Source: Heloderma charlesbogerti
Lineage: Eukaryota > Chordata > Lepidosauria > Squamata > Helodermatidae
Assembly: GCA_026122225.1 (NCBI GenBank)
Contig: JANEZZ010001410.1
Location: 930,001 to 994,000, forward strand
DNA: 64,000 bases
Direction of reading: 5' to 3'
Positions 1 through 9,997 of this stretch are shown here, piece after piece; positions within the stretch are counted from its first letter, which is position 1, and every line of letters begins with the position of its first letter. The notes under the pieces are model-generated. The model saw only the letters and a program-made list of their open reading frames with translations, did no database searches and had not been told where the DNA came from. A program made the position numbers and the translations under genes.

Positions 1-158
1 GCTGTATACATGTTTACAAGTTCATACAGCATAGAACATTTTTAAGAGCACAAACGAGAGGCAGAGGGGGAGAGTTTCTGCCCCCAAAAGTGTTTCCGGG
101 CTTCCAAAAAGCCAACATTTCCAAATGATCCACATTTCCCTTCCACTACTGCAATTTT
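1..158. other. Unassigned sequence at window start
   Basis: No gene or recognised repeat. The last 11 bases (148-158, ACTGCAATTTT) are the left copy of the target duplication of the BovB insertion that follows. Confidence 0.5.
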
Positions 159-263
159 ATGAATTTGAGCACGCTCCAGGAGAGAGCAGAGGACAGGAAG
201 GCCTGGCGTGCTATGGTCCATGGGGTCACGAAGAGTCGGACACAGCTTAACAACTGAACAACA
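159..263 (+). mobile_element. BovB (RTE) LINE, 5'-truncated 3' end
   Basis: A 105-bp insertion whose sequence is the 3' end of a BovB/RTE LINE: the run through ATGGTCCATGGGGTCACGAA, then GAGTCGGACA, ending in an ACTGAACAACA tail. It is bounded by a perfect 11-bp duplication ACTGCAATTTT (148-158 and 264-274), as expected for target-primed insertion. It is too short to code. BovB is known from squamates and ruminants, where horizontal transfer is the accepted explanation. A SINE borrowing the BovB tail (Sauria type) is an alternative, but no tRNA-like head is visible. Confidence 0.85.
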
Positions 264-277
264 ACTGCAATTTTCCC

Positions 278-396
278 CAACCCGGGGACCTCCAGATGTG
301 TTGGACTGCAACTCCCATCATCCCCAGCCAGTGCAGCCATTGGCTGGGGATGATGGGAATTGCAGTCCAACACATCTGGAGCACGCCAGGTTTGGG
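278..396. mobile_element. Palindromic MITE, family P (GATGTGTTGGACT type), full copy
   Basis: About 119 bp forming one long inverted repeat. The left arm carries CTCCAGATGTGTTGGACTGC and CCCATCATCCCCAGCCA; the right arm carries the reverse complement, ending in ACACATCTGGAGC...CCAGG. The same arms recur about eleven more times in this window. It has no coding capacity. Probably a non-autonomous DNA transposon; I cannot name its superfamily because no clear target duplication is visible. Confidence 0.75.
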
Positions 397-1081
397 ACAC
401 CTTCACTGCCAAATCGTAAACATCTCAGGAGTTGCATCCCCATCCGTCGTTTGCCAGCCTCACCCAAAGAAGACGACGGCTGGCGTGGGAAATCAACTCT
501 TCCCCCACCCCCCAGGTCCCTTGACTGTCTTGTCCAGACTGAACCTTGCTGGAACAGAAGAGCATGAACACTTGATCGGTGCTTGTTCGATGAGTTCAGG
601 CAGGGACCGAGTGTAGTGAAAGTGTGCGGCGTCAAAGGCGGCCCTTGTGAAACAGCAGCTTTAGCGCCTCACCTCTCCTGTTCTTAATCTGCCTTTTGAA
701 AGATGCTTGTTCACTCCCTCCCTCCCCCTAATCCGCTCTGCCTTTATCCCCATCACTGCAATTCGCAAGGCGAGATACTGGGAGTTCTTTGCAGGGCATG
801 GATCACACGTGCTGGATTACCAATTGTCGGCTTGGGGAGGCAAGTGAATCCCCAGCACATGCACAAACGCGTAGACATGCACAGATGCACAACACTGCCT
901 GCCTTTAGCGGGTCGCTCTCATCCAGACACTTCCAGCCATGTTTATGGATGGATGGATGCATATTCAAGCCTTACAAGTGGTAAACTGGAGGGAGCCATT
1001 TCAGTGCTTTTTTGGATTGGGGGGCTCAAATGATTTGGCTGGTTTCAAGGGAGGGCTCGCCATGGCACAGGTGTCTTCCTA
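397..1081. other. No gene or recognised repeat
   Basis: Unassigned single-copy-looking sequence. The only simple sequence is a short GGAT run near 945-959. Reading frames here are short and show no familiar domain. Confidence 0.45.
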
Positions 1082-1203
1082 CTGTCCTCCCCAGATGTTT
1101 TGGATTACAGCTCCCATTATTTCTTACAGCTGGCCATTCTGCTCGGAACTGATAGGTGATGAAGTCCAAAATATATGGGGGGCACCAGGTTGGGGAAGTC
1201 TGC
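1082..1203. mobile_element. Palindromic MITE family P, degraded copy
   Basis: Left arm CCAGATGTTTTGGATTACAG plus CTCCCATTAT; right arm GAAGTCCAAAATATATGGGG followed by GCACCAGGTTGGGGAAG. Both arms are recognisable but strongly diverged, so this is an old copy. Non-coding. Confidence 0.65.
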
Positions 1204-1224
1204 TTTAAACTTAAAACAAGAAAC

Positions 1225-1534
1225 ACTATTTAGGCCCAAGGACCAAATTCAAATTCAGAGAAGCTCATGGGGGCCACATTCCAGTGGGAGGTGGGGTTGA
1301 ACACAACAAAATACCAGCTTAAAGCTCTTACTGGCAGTAACTAAGCCTTAGGAGAGGCATTTTAACCCTCTAAGGTGGGGGTTAACCTGAACAAGCAGGC
1401 TGGGAAGCCACCAAATGACGTGTGCTCTGGGAAGAGTAGGTGGAGTCAGAGAAAGGGGATGTGGCCATCTGGGGAACCCTCAAGGGCCGGATTGGGTCCC
1501 CAGACGGCCTGAGGTTCAGCAGCCTGCACCCCTC
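1225..1534. mobile_element. hAT-like element, family G (CAGGGGTGTTGAACC type), degraded
   Basis: A roughly 310-bp copy of a repeat seen at least eight times here. Diagnostic blocks in order: TTCAGAGAAGCTC, GGGGGCCACATTCCAGTG, ATACCAGC...TTAAAGCTCTT, AGGAGAGGCATTT, CTGGGAAGCCACCAAA, GGCCATCTGGGGAACCC, and GCCTGAGGTTCAGCAGCCTG. Better copies (38180, 19587) begin CAGGGGTRTTGAACC and end in its complement, hAT-like termini. This copy has lost its left end. Non-coding. Confidence 0.65.
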
Positions 1535-2889
1535 ATTTAGAGCACAGTACATCAAAACCAGCCCTGTGATTTGTGCCCAATAACAAACTGGAAGAGATCT
1601 TGCACTCTTTTCAGCCTAGGAGAAATATGTTCAGGTGAATGCAGGTCAAGGAGAAACCCAGAATTCAGAGCAGTGGAGGCCATTGCAGCCAAATCAGGAT
1701 GAAATTGTGGCTTTGCTCTTGGTTGACCCCTGAAATTGTCAAGATAGTCTGGAAATGGCCTGGGGAAACTGAAAGTTACAAGAGATTTGATCTCCTCCTG
1801 AAGCATTATGTACATCGCTCACTCCATTGCAGCCCTAGCAGGCCAGAAGGCAGCAACAGAAGAGCGACATCGGTCTGAGAAATGTTTTGGCTCAGGCCGA
1901 CACCGAGATCTCCATTTGAGGTTAAGCCATCTCACTTTCCTGGGTGAATGAAATGTCCCTCGGGAAAGCAGCCAATTCCTAGTCCACAGCTTAAGACTTC
2001 AAAGAAGTGTCCCAGGGGTGAGCTCTGGTCCCCGAGGAGAAAAATGGAATTGGATCATTAGTTAGTCACTGGAGCGTCTCGCCTTAATGGAAACCCAGAG
2101 AATGGGAGACAGGAGGAATCCAGGTGTTTAGACAAAGCAAGAGGGTCTGTGTGATGTGCTCTAGAACAGTTGCCTCCAACCTGGGACCCACCTTTAGCAA
2201 AAAAAAAATGCATTTATGTGTTGGAGGGAGGGGGGTGCCCTACTTAATCTTTTGCCTTGTATTTGAAAAGTGGCAGCATTGCTGGTGAGAGACACCATAG
2301 ATTAGGCTGTGAGGGAGTGGAGGGCCTGATCTGCCAGCTGAAGACCAAAGCCCTCAAGCAGGGGTACACAATGTTTCTGGCCCCGCAGATTGCACGTGAT
2401 GGTGGCTTGGGAGCCACACACATACAGGTGTGCACATGCACGCACATAGGGCCCATCAACCCTGAACACTCTTTCCCCTCTGCCAGCAGCAGTTGGGGGA
2501 AGTGATCTTTAGCAGGATCACTGGGGGAGGACTTGGACAGAAGACCAGCCCTGGGGGGGGGGTGTTGATAGTGCAGTGGTGAAATCTGAAGTGCAGGTCT
2601 CCAGAGCTGCCCCCCGCCCAAGGAGAGGCCAAATTGCAGGCAGGTGTGTTGATCTATATCAACAAAGCAGTTCCAGCAGTTTTATCTCCACCAGGAGCAG
2701 GTCTTTCATAAAGCAAATTAACTGCATTGCCCATTCTGGACCCAGAACCCCACCAAATACTTTAAATGACCATAAGGGGCAACTTCTCATTGCTGGGGAA
2801 ATTCATTTCCCCCCAGCTACTGTGAGGGTTGCAGCTAAGCTTGGAGAGAATGGGGCATTCTGTGCGCACTGGCAGATGATGTCAGTGCC
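1535..2889. other. No gene or recognised repeat
   Basis: 1.35 kb with an A-run near 2201 and a G-run near 2553 but no recognised element. Reading frames of up to 156 codons occur, but they lack a familiar domain and overlap frames on the other strand. Confidence 0.4.
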
Positions 2890-2985
2890 CCTGCTAATAA
2901 TTTATTTTATTTATTCATTCATTGCATGCCTATACTGCCCAATAGCCAAAGCTCTCTGGGCAGTTTACAAAGATCAAAATGTACC
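2890..2985 (-). mobile_element. L2-like LINE 3' end
   Basis: Short fragment reading TAATTTATTTTATTTATTCA then CTATACTGCCCAATAGCCAA and AGCTCTCTGGGCAG. This is the reverse complement of an L2-type tail (CTGCCCAGAGAGCTTTGGCT...AATAAATAAA). The same end recurs at 9545, 39000, 49080 and 57120. 5'-truncated and non-coding. Confidence 0.65.
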
Positions 2986-3398
2986 AGTGCAGCGTCCCCG
3001 TGAACCCTGGCTCCATGGCACCACTGGTGGGGGGCCACAGTTTTAGGGGGTGCATGCAGACCCTGGGTTGTGCACTCCTGCTCCAGAGGGGTAGCTCTGG
3101 AAGAGCAGCAGTCATGTGCCTCATGGGGGCTGCGCGTACAGCGAGGAGCGGACAGGCACATGGCAACCTGGAAGGGAAGAGGGCAAACCTTGCGACCGCA
3201 CAGACGTTGGAACCTGAATGCATGCTGAAGCGGGATGGGAGTCAAGAAGGGTGTGTCAAGGACTCTGAAATGATTCAGGGCTTCGTATCATCCCTCTGTT
3301 TCTGTACCTTCTTATCGATCTTCTGAACCCACATATCCTCAGACCCGGCACTAGCATTGCAAGGAAATAGAGTAAGGTGGGCACCTCACCTGGAGGCA
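2986..3398. other. No gene or recognised repeat
   Basis: Unassigned. Overlapping reading frames of about 100 codons occur on both strands, without recognisable domains. Confidence 0.4.
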
Positions 3399-3476
3399 GC
3401 TGTCCCCAACCCTTAAGATGTGTTGGACTACAACTCCCATCATCTGCAGCCAGCATGGATCAGTTGGGAAGGCTGC
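3399..3476. mobile_element. Palindromic MITE family P, left-arm fragment
   Basis: Only one arm is well preserved (AAGATGTGTTGGACTACAAC, TCCCATCATCTGCAGCCAGC), followed by GTTGGGAAGGCTGCC. The right arm is mostly deleted. Confidence 0.65.
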
Positions 3477-3596
3477 CTTAAGGCACAGCTGTCCCCTCCA
3501 AAGGCATCATGTGGCCAGTTATTGACTTCATTGCTTGGTATGTGTTTTTAACCACAGGGGTGGGGTGTCTTTTGGCTTTTCCTAGGCACCCAAAGG

Positions 3597-3716
3597 ATTG
3601 GAGAAAGGCAGTGGAGACAGGAAGAGGGGTGGTCATCCTGGGAACCCTGAAGGTCTGAATTTGGCCCCCAGGTGGGCCAGATTTAGCCCCTGGGCCTGGG
3701 GTTGCGAACCCCTTTT
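3597..3716. mobile_element. hAT-like family G, right-half fragment
   Basis: Contains the family blocks GGTCATCCTGGGAACCCTGA, GAATTTGGCCCCCAGGTGGG and CCAGATTTAG, ending GGGCCTGGGGTTGCGAACCC. Only the right half remains. Confidence 0.55.
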
Positions 3717-5287
3717 CTAAGGGCTTTCCTTTAGTTAATCTCTCCCCAGTAACAACATTTGTTGATTCCTTTCTGGCGATCCTTCCGACTGTGCACCCAT
3801 CAGACCCCTGGGGATTTGGATGGACTTGGTAGGCCTCAAAGTGGCCACCAAAGAATGGGGCATTTGGTGGGACTGGGGGGGGGTGGAAGAGAGGCATTCT
3901 GTACCAGTTTCTTGAGTCCACCTCTCTTTTCTTGCTCCATTAGGATCTCCATAGGAGATCTTTCACTATGCTGGGTTTGGGAGGAGGGAGCCAGAGGAAA
4001 AGGTTTCAGTTTTATTTTGGCTCTGTGAATGTTTTATCTTAACAGAGCTTGGTGTGTTCAGAATTCCTTTTTATCTATTTCATGCTTTTGATCTTATGTT
4101 CAAACCTGCATTGAGACTTCAAGATAGGACAGGTGGGTGATATAGCTTGCATAGCTGTGTATACATCTTCCTTTCCATCCAGTTCTAATACCCTCTGTGT
4201 TCTTTCTATGCACTCGAATATGCACCTCTTCTTCAGAGATGCAAAAACCTGAGTGCCCTCTCCAGACAAGAACTCAGCCCCTGGTGCTCTGAGGACAGCA
4301 GGAAATGGGTATCTCTGCCATTCCATATGTGCTGCTTTGTGCCCCCGCTTTGACTCCCTTAGTCCACATCCTCCCTTCCTTAGAGCCATCACTTCCAAGA
4401 TCCTCGCTCCAGAACCTTCAGTACCCAAGACGATGCTCTGGAAGATGTGAGGTGGTGGCAGTCTTAAGAGTGGCTGTGAGCAAGAGCAGGGAGGAGATCA
4501 GAATGCAGCAGTGACAACAGGATCCACTCTCTCAGTGCTGTAGTCTAAAACCTCAGGGTTGGATTCAGATTTAAGGTGGCTCAACTACACTGGCAGAAGT
4601 GGGTTTTCCCCACCCTTCTGTTGACAGCCTCTCCAGCTGTGCTGAATGGCATGAGCTGTGGGGTGGGGAGAGGGGAGGGTCCCTCCAAATTGGACTGAGG
4701 GACCTTCCATGAGTGGAGCCCTTCCCCTCACAGAAGGCAGATTCTGGATCCATCCCTCAGTCTCTCCTCCACAACATGCTTTGCAAAAATGGTTGCACTA
4801 CCCCTCTATTGGTCTTTCTTATTGCAAGGAGGAACCTGTGTGGCATACGTTCCAAGGAATTTCTCTTATCCATCGTCATTATTTTAAATTTGGAATCTAC
4901 CATTCTTGTACACCCTTAGACAAGCGTGCACACATGGCCTTGGATTTCACAGGCAAACTGATCAAAATCTCAGACCTAATCAAACTCATTCATCTACTTC
5001 GTTAGGAACGGAACTAATCAAACATAACAAAGTCAGCATCCCTCATGAATATTTGAAGGCTATTAAAATTGAATTAGAAGACTCAATAATGGAAATACAT
5101 CTTCAGATTTGATTCTTCTGTCCATTCCCCTCATTTCACATCAGCTCTGTTTTGTGTTTCTCAGCTGGCTGCTTTGGGCTCAGATCCATGCACACTTGTA
5201 TTTTATACCCCAAAGCTACACAATTTTATAGGTAGGACTGAGCCAAAACAGGGAGGTGTTTTTTTGAGCTCAGACCTGTGAAATGTC
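3717..5287. other. No gene or recognised repeat
   Basis: 1.57 kb unassigned. Reading frames near 4253-4514 and 4906-5112 show no known domain. The AT-rich part at 4850-5110 could be an old LINE remnant, but I cannot place it. Confidence 0.4.
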
Positions 5288-5749
5288 TAGGGAGGTCACA
5301 GAAATCTCCAACCAATCTTGGAAATCTCCAAGATTTTTATGAATCTGACCCATGGATTCCACAATGGACCAGCTTTGCCCCTATTGGGTGGATCCTGCGG
5401 ACTTGTGAAATGTTTTTCTAAGCTTTGGAAATTTTGTGCAAATTTTGGTGTAAAAAAAATATGCAAGAAGGTTTTAAAACCCCAGCCAAACATGCACATT
5501 TTCCCCATAGGCTAAAGCATGAAAATGCACATTTTAGGGGGATTTGTGCATTTTAGAGGGATTTGTGCATTTTGTGGAAATTTGCACATTTTTGCATGTG
5601 CGAATTTGTGCAAATTGACATTGGTGGAAAAGCAAATGTGTGGAAACTTAAAAACCCAACTCCATGAATGGGCAGATGACAGAACGAAAGGTGCCTGACA
5701 ACCCATGAAACACAGATGGAATTGATTTTACACAAACCCTACATCCCTA
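5288..5749. mobile_element. hAT MITE, family T (TAGGGATG ends)
   Basis: Starts TAGGGAGG and ends ACATCCCTA. Flanks GAAATGTC (5280-5287) and GAGATGAC (5750-5757) match at 6 of 8 positions, an eroded 8-bp target duplication typical of hAT elements. The interior is AT-rich with repeats of GTGCATTTTAGAGGGATTTG and a CCCATAGGCTAAAGCATGAA block that recurs near 48953. It contains no transposase. Confidence 0.75.
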
Positions 5750-5824
5750 GAGATGACACACATACACCCTTTCCAGCAGTAGTTCATACCCCAAATGTGC
5801 ACCTGAATGTAGACATTGTTTGTC

Positions 5825-5935
5825 TGCATTTTATTTTTAATGTATTTATTTTAAAATATTTTAGGTCACATTTAAGGGTTTCAAAAAAAACCCTCTCAAG
5901 GTGGCTTCCAAAATAAAATGCAGTGCAAGCATGCA
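5825..5935 (-). mobile_element. Possible LINE 3' end fragment
   Basis: AT-rich TTTATTTTTAATGTATTTAT followed by AAAACCCTCTCAAGGTGGCT and TCCAAAATAAAATGC resembles an inverted L2-type tail. Weak, because the coding part is absent. Confidence 0.35.
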
Positions 5936-5942
5936 TCAACGG

Positions 5943-6418
5943 GGAGAGCAATCCTGTGGCCCCTCGACGGTGTCTGTGGGTTCATAGGATACTTTGGTTT
6001 CCTGGATCTGAATTTGGAGATGGTGCTGTGACCTTGGACCCAGGAATCCATGCTCCCCACTCCTCCCCTCCCCTTTCATAGCTGGCATGGAGAGAACTGC
6101 ACCGGCTGCCCCTCCAAGGTTGGAAAAGCAACCTCAGAGAGGGGGTAGAGGAGGTGTTCCAGTGGGTGGGGAGGGGAGGTGACTGGAGATGCTGGGGTAT
6201 GAGCTACCCCAAGGCCTCCCCAGCCTCCTTCCGTCCCCCTCTGACATGCCCCAATCAGATGGGCTAAAAAGCCTATGTAGCAAAAATGCAGAGTGGGAGG
6301 ACCGGCGGAGGCAGCCATCGCCTCCGTCACTCCTCCTGCTCTGCACTGGATGCTCGTAAGCCTCTGAGTTCAGCGGCTTACAAGCACTGTGCATGGAAGT
6401 AATAGGATTGCACCCTAA
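5943..6418. repeat. Interspersed repeat R1, copy 1
   Basis: About 476 bp, starting GAGAGCAATCCTGTGG and ending AATAGGATTGCACCCT. The ends form a short imperfect inverted repeat. The interior shares blocks in the same order with 37379-37802: CATAGGATA, CTGCACCGGCTGCCC, GGTCGGA/GGTTGGA, AACCTCAGAG/GCCTCGGAGG, and CTGCACTGGAT. Probably a DNA transposon of unidentified type. Non-coding. Confidence 0.6.
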
Positions 6419-7043
6419 ATGGTAAAAGCCTTTGATGGTAATAAAACAGACCTTCCCTCCAAAACACTAAAAACCAACATTAAAAAAAAAACCAAAAGCA
6501 TCAGCACTGTGTTGCTGTCAATTGGATCTGCACATGGCCTGCTGCGGGTTTGTGGGGGAGCTGGGCAAAGTGCCCTCAGGCAGTCCCTCTTCTCTGCTAG
6601 TCAGTCCCTGGCCATTGTACTGGGAGGTTGGCAAGGGAGACAATGGCAACGCTCTAACCTGTGCGACGTGGGGAGCCACCCTTTGAATTTCCCGTAATGT
6701 CCTTGGCATACTGTTACTCCAGGGCACTCTGGGAAATCATGGCAGCTCTCCATGCTGCACTGATGGCTGAGCTTGGGGCCTGGGGCACCATCAGGCTCGG
6801 ACTTCGGGGCAGGCACCCAGGGCCCAATTCAGCAAAACGAGCAGGACGGGACCAAATGCAGAAAGCGGACTTGCCACAATTTGCGGTGAGTGAAATAATA
6901 CATTTAGCCCTTTAGAGAGGGGGCCCATAAGACAAGCCCCACATACTGGGCCCATAAAATTATCTAACTGCACCACTGCCTGGGGTTAGTGGTGAGCTCT
7001 GCTGAGGTGCTGGGGCCCAGAAGCTGCCCAAAGATGCCACGTG
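6419..7043. other. No gene or recognised repeat
   Basis: Unassigned 0.6 kb with a poly-A run near 6481. The last bases contain GCCACGTG, the probable left target duplication of the next element. Confidence 0.4.
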
Positions 7044-7310
7044 CAGTGCGGACCAGTGGCTTCAATGTCAGTGGGGTAGTGAATCCACTCTGGGCTTCAG
7101 TCTCGACCAGTCAGAACTCTAAGGGAGCTGTCCAAGGTGCTGAACCACAACCCCAAAATAGGCTCAGCACCCTGGAAAGGCTCAGCACCTTGGATAGGCA
7201 TCAAATAGGCTCAGCACCTTGGATAGCTCCTTTAGAGTTTTGGCTGGTTCTGACTGAAACCCAGACTGGATTCACTGCCCCCCTGACTTAGGAGCTACTG
7301 GCCTCCAGCA
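7044..7310. mobile_element. Foldback hAT MITE, family F (CAGTGGAGGCTGG type)
   Basis: Left arm: GTCAGTGGGGTAGTGAATCC, GGGCTTCAGTC, CAGAACTCTAAGGGAGCTGT. Right arm is the inverse: AGCTCCTTTAGAGTTTTGGC, TGGTTCTGACTGAAACCCAG, GATTCACTGCCC. A middle segment (AGGCTCAGCACCTTGGATAG) is duplicated internally. Flanks CCACGTGC and CCATGTGC agree at 7 of 8 positions with a one-base offset. Non-coding. Confidence 0.75.
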
Positions 7311-7380
7311 CCATGTGCTCATGCTACACTCAGATCTGCATTTGCACGCTCATTTGGCGAGGAAGCATCAGCCCAGCTAA

Positions 7381-7830
7381 GAATACAAGAAGAGCCATGT
7401 TGGGTCAGATCAAGGGTCCATCCAGTCCAGCATTCTGTTCACACAGTGGCCAACCAGCTGCCCATGGGAAACCCACCAGCAGGCTATGAGGTTCCCCAAC
7501 AAGTGGTGTACATAGGCATACTGCCTCTGGTACTGGGCACAGCATATAGCCCTCAAGCCTAATAGCCATCAATAGCCTTCTCCTCCATGAATTTGTCCAA
7601 CCCCCTTTTAAAGCCATCCAAAGTGGTGGCGATCATGACATCTTGTGGTAGTGAATTCCATACTTCAACTATGTGCTGTGTGAAGAAGCCCTTCCTTTTA
7701 TCTTGAATCTCCCACCAATCAGATTCATGAGATGGCCCCGGGTTCCTATGAGAGAGGGAGAAATATGCCTCCCTTATCAATGAGACCAAGTTTCTCTTCC
7801 CTACGGCAAGCAGCAACAGGTGAGGGAATC
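7381..7830 (-). mobile_element. CR1/L3-like LINE 3' end with ORF2 C-terminus
   Basis: Reads in reverse as the end of a CR1-superfamily element. At the left is the 3' tail, in reverse GAACAGAATGCTGG, GGATGGACCCTTGATCTGAC, ending in TTGTATTCTT. To the right is the C-terminal ORF2 segment. The related copy at 44671-45515 extends further 5'. Truncated, not autonomous. Confidence 0.8.
7559..7816 (-). pseudogene. CR1/L3-like ORF2 C-terminal remnant
   Basis: 85 codons matching the C-terminal tail of CR1/L3 reverse transcriptase proteins: the order R-x-P (NPGPSHES), DKRKGFFTQHIVEVWNSLPQ, then DGFKRGLDKFMEEK. The 44876-45484 frame ends in the same GFKRGLDKFLEEK motif. The upstream catalytic domains are missing, so it cannot be functional. 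It is not a host gene. Confidence 0.75.
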
Positions 7831-8334
7831 AAACAATAGCTTCAAACATCTGCAGACATGAACCTGTTTGCAACCCCTGAAATGACATCTGTGCAGTGAA
7901 AATAACAGCTCAAAAGACATGTGAAGAGGGATCTGAGTGCACACTCACTTGTTGCCAGGATCCTTGATGCATAGCTGCAGATGGGAGCAGCAAATTTGCC
8001 CACAGTTCAAAGGGAGAGTAGTTTTGTAAATGGTTTCACCTTCCCTAAAATGGCATCTTTCTCTCTGAAAATTTAACCACACAAAAGATTTGGCACAATG
8101 CTAACAATGGGAAAGAAGTCCTGTCAATTGCCACAGAATGTACTCTACGCATCAAATATGCATATTTCCTTTTTCTGGATATCTCTGGCCTCAGGTTGCA
8201 TGTTTGCTTGCTGTTCACCACGTTTGTTAATGTCAGAATCCACTGTGTATGAAAATGTCCGTTGACAGCCCTGTGCTGGGAGGACCAGGCTGCTTGGAAA
8301 AGCAAACGTGTGCTTGCAGCTGTCCAGGGTGCTG
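7831..8334. other. No gene or recognised repeat
   Basis: Unassigned 0.5 kb without a recognised repeat or plausible exon. Confidence 0.4.
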
Positions 8335-8346
8335 AACAGATCACCT

Positions 8347-8744
8347 GTTGTTGTTGTTGTTGTTCAGTCGTTAAGTCGTGTCTGCCATTTCATGACCCCA
8401 TGGCCCATAGCACGCCAGGCCTTCTAGTCCTCACTCTCTCCCGGAGTGTACTCAAGTTCATATTTGTTGCATCGGTGATGCTATCTAGCCATCTCATTGG
8501 ACACCTTCCAACCTGAGGAGCTCGTCTTCCGGCGTCACATCTTTTAGCCTTGTGATACTTTCCATGGGGTTTTCTTGGCAAGAATACTGGAGTGGGTTGC
8601 CATTTCCTTCTCCAGTGGACCACATTTTGTCAGAACTCTCCACCATGACCTGTCCGTCTTGGGTGGCCCTGCACGGCATAGCTTATGACTTCACTGAGTT
8701 ACGCAAGCCCCTTCGCCACAACAAGGCAGTGATCCATGAAGGGA
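8347..8744 (-). mobile_element. BovB (RTE) LINE 3' end, 398 bp
   Basis: Inserted in reverse: the left edge is the inverted CAA-rich tail (TTGTTGTTGTTGTTGTTCAG) followed by TCGTTAAGTCGTGTC and CATGACCCCATGG. The middle carries GCAAGAATACTGGAGTGGGT and TGCCATTTCCTTCTCCAG, blocks I know from ruminant BovB and its SINE derivatives. A perfect 12-bp duplication AACAGATCACCT flanks it (8335-8346 and 8745-8756). The reverse reading frame 8390-8623 is a BovB ORF fragment. Little decay, so a fairly young insertion. Confidence 0.9.
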
Positions 8745-8990
8745 AACAGATCACCTAGCTAGGGCCAAAACTGACCTGCCATGCTAAGGCCATGATCGCC
8801 AGACAATGGTATCTTTAACTCTGAAGTGGCTTTGGGGAGGGACTAATTTTGATCATAGTTGTAGTACTGGGTGGAGGGGACTTACCCTTTCCTCCATGCC
8901 ATTTTCCAGATTGAAACCACCCCCTGAATTAACCCGCAAAGATTCCTGCAACCTGCATCATATTTTCATCCCCTGCCCCCACTGGGGTCA

Positions 8991-8993
<3 letters not shown>

Positions 8994-9022
<29 letters not shown>
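8994..9022. repeat. (TG)n microsatellite
   Basis: About 14 uninterrupted TG units directly before the TAGGGATG start of the next element. Confidence 0.95.
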
Positions 9023-9025
<3 letters not shown>

Positions 9026-9485
9026 GGGATGGATGGATGGATTTGCCTTTGCCCAGGGCCGTTTGTCACTCCATGAGCCACTGCCACCTGTGCCTGCTTG
9101 CCACGCTGCGCAAGCTCCTTGACAGCTCAGCAAGCAACCAACAAGTGCTGCGGATCTACCCACTCCTTCCCCGAGCCTCCATTCTGCACGACAGTGGGGC
9201 TCGGGCACTTCTGGGAAGGGAACATTGTGTTGATAGCAGCTGTAAAGGGCCATCTGTGCAACAGTACAGGCGTGAATGGGCCCTTTATGCCTGTAATGTT
9301 GTGTAAATCACCCTTTACAGCCACAATCTACCCAACATTCCCTTCCAGGATATGCCCGAGCCGCCATTGTTGTGCAGAATGGCAGCTTGGGGAAGGAGCG
9401 GGTCCATGCGGCACTCACAGGCAGGTCCAGTGAGTGCCATGCGGTCTGCAAACAGGGGCCCAGGTTGTGTATGTTGGTGCATGCA

Positions 9486-9486
<1 letters not shown>
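9023..9486. mobile_element. hAT-like element with long foldback core (relative of 20723-21287)
   Basis: Begins TAGGGATGG right after a (TG)n run. Its core is a 165-bp inverted repeat: GGCTCGGGCACTTCTGGGAA and GGGAACATTGTGTTG on the left, AACATTCCCTTCCAGGATAT and GCCCGAGC on the right. A related core occurs inside 20723-21287. The right terminus is not recognisable; a second (TG)n run begins at about 9489, so one microsatellite may have been split by the insertion. Right boundary approximate. Confidence 0.5.
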
Positions 9487-9488
<2 letters not shown>

Positions 9489-9516
<28 letters not shown>

Positions 9517-9536
9517 CCATGCGTGTGTGTGTATGT
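9489..9536. repeat. (TG)n microsatellite, interrupted
   Basis: GCGTGTGTGTGTGTG runs, with one interruption (TCCATGCG). Confidence 0.9.
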
Positions 9537-9540
9537 TCTT

Positions 9541-9612
9541 TCATTATTATCATTATTATTATTATTATTATTATTAACATTTCTATACTGCCCCATAGCC
9601 GAAGCTCTCTTT
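9541..9612 (-). mobile_element. L2-like LINE tail with (ATT)n
   Basis: A (ATT)n run followed by ATTTCTATACTGCCCCATAG and CCGAAGCTCTCT, the inverted L2 3' end also seen at 2890. Very short. Confidence 0.6.
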
Positions 9613-9671
9613 AGACCTGAAAATGTCGGAAGGGAAGGGTCAGCCCTCCTTCCCCAGTGCTGCTGCTCCAA

Positions 9672-9997
9672 ACAAAATTAAAGAAGCACTTCTTTGCACC
9701 ACACGGTTCAGTTATGGATTTGCTTCCACAAATTGCAGTGATGGCCACCACTTTGGATGGCTTTAAAAGGGCGTTAGGCCAATTCCTGGAGGAGAAGGTT
9801 ATAAGTGGCTACTACTCCTGATAGCTAGATGCTAACTCCAGTATCAGAGGCAGTATGGGAAACATGGGAGGGAGGATGCTGTTGCACTCATGTCCTACTT
9901 AAGGATTAGTCACAGGCAACTGGTTGGCCACTGTCTGATCAGAATGCTGGCCTAGATGGACCCTTGGTCTGATCCAGCATCACTCTTATGTTCTTAG
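9672..9997 (+). mobile_element. CR1/L3-like LINE 3' end
   Basis: Forward 3' end: AAGAAGCACTTCTTTGCACC (C-terminal coding remnant), GATGGCTTTAAAAGGGCGTT, then the 3' UTR blocks CAGAGGCAGTATGGGAAACA, GGTTGGCCACTGTCTGATCA, and TGATCCAGCATCACTCTTAT. The same family as 7381-7830, 44671-45515, 45940-46115 and 63590-63870. 5'-truncated. Confidence 0.8.

Noticed and set aside
8347..8744. Bovine contamination of the assembly
   Set aside because: A perfect 12-bp target duplication surrounds it, flanks are not bovine-like repeats, and BovB is native to squamates.
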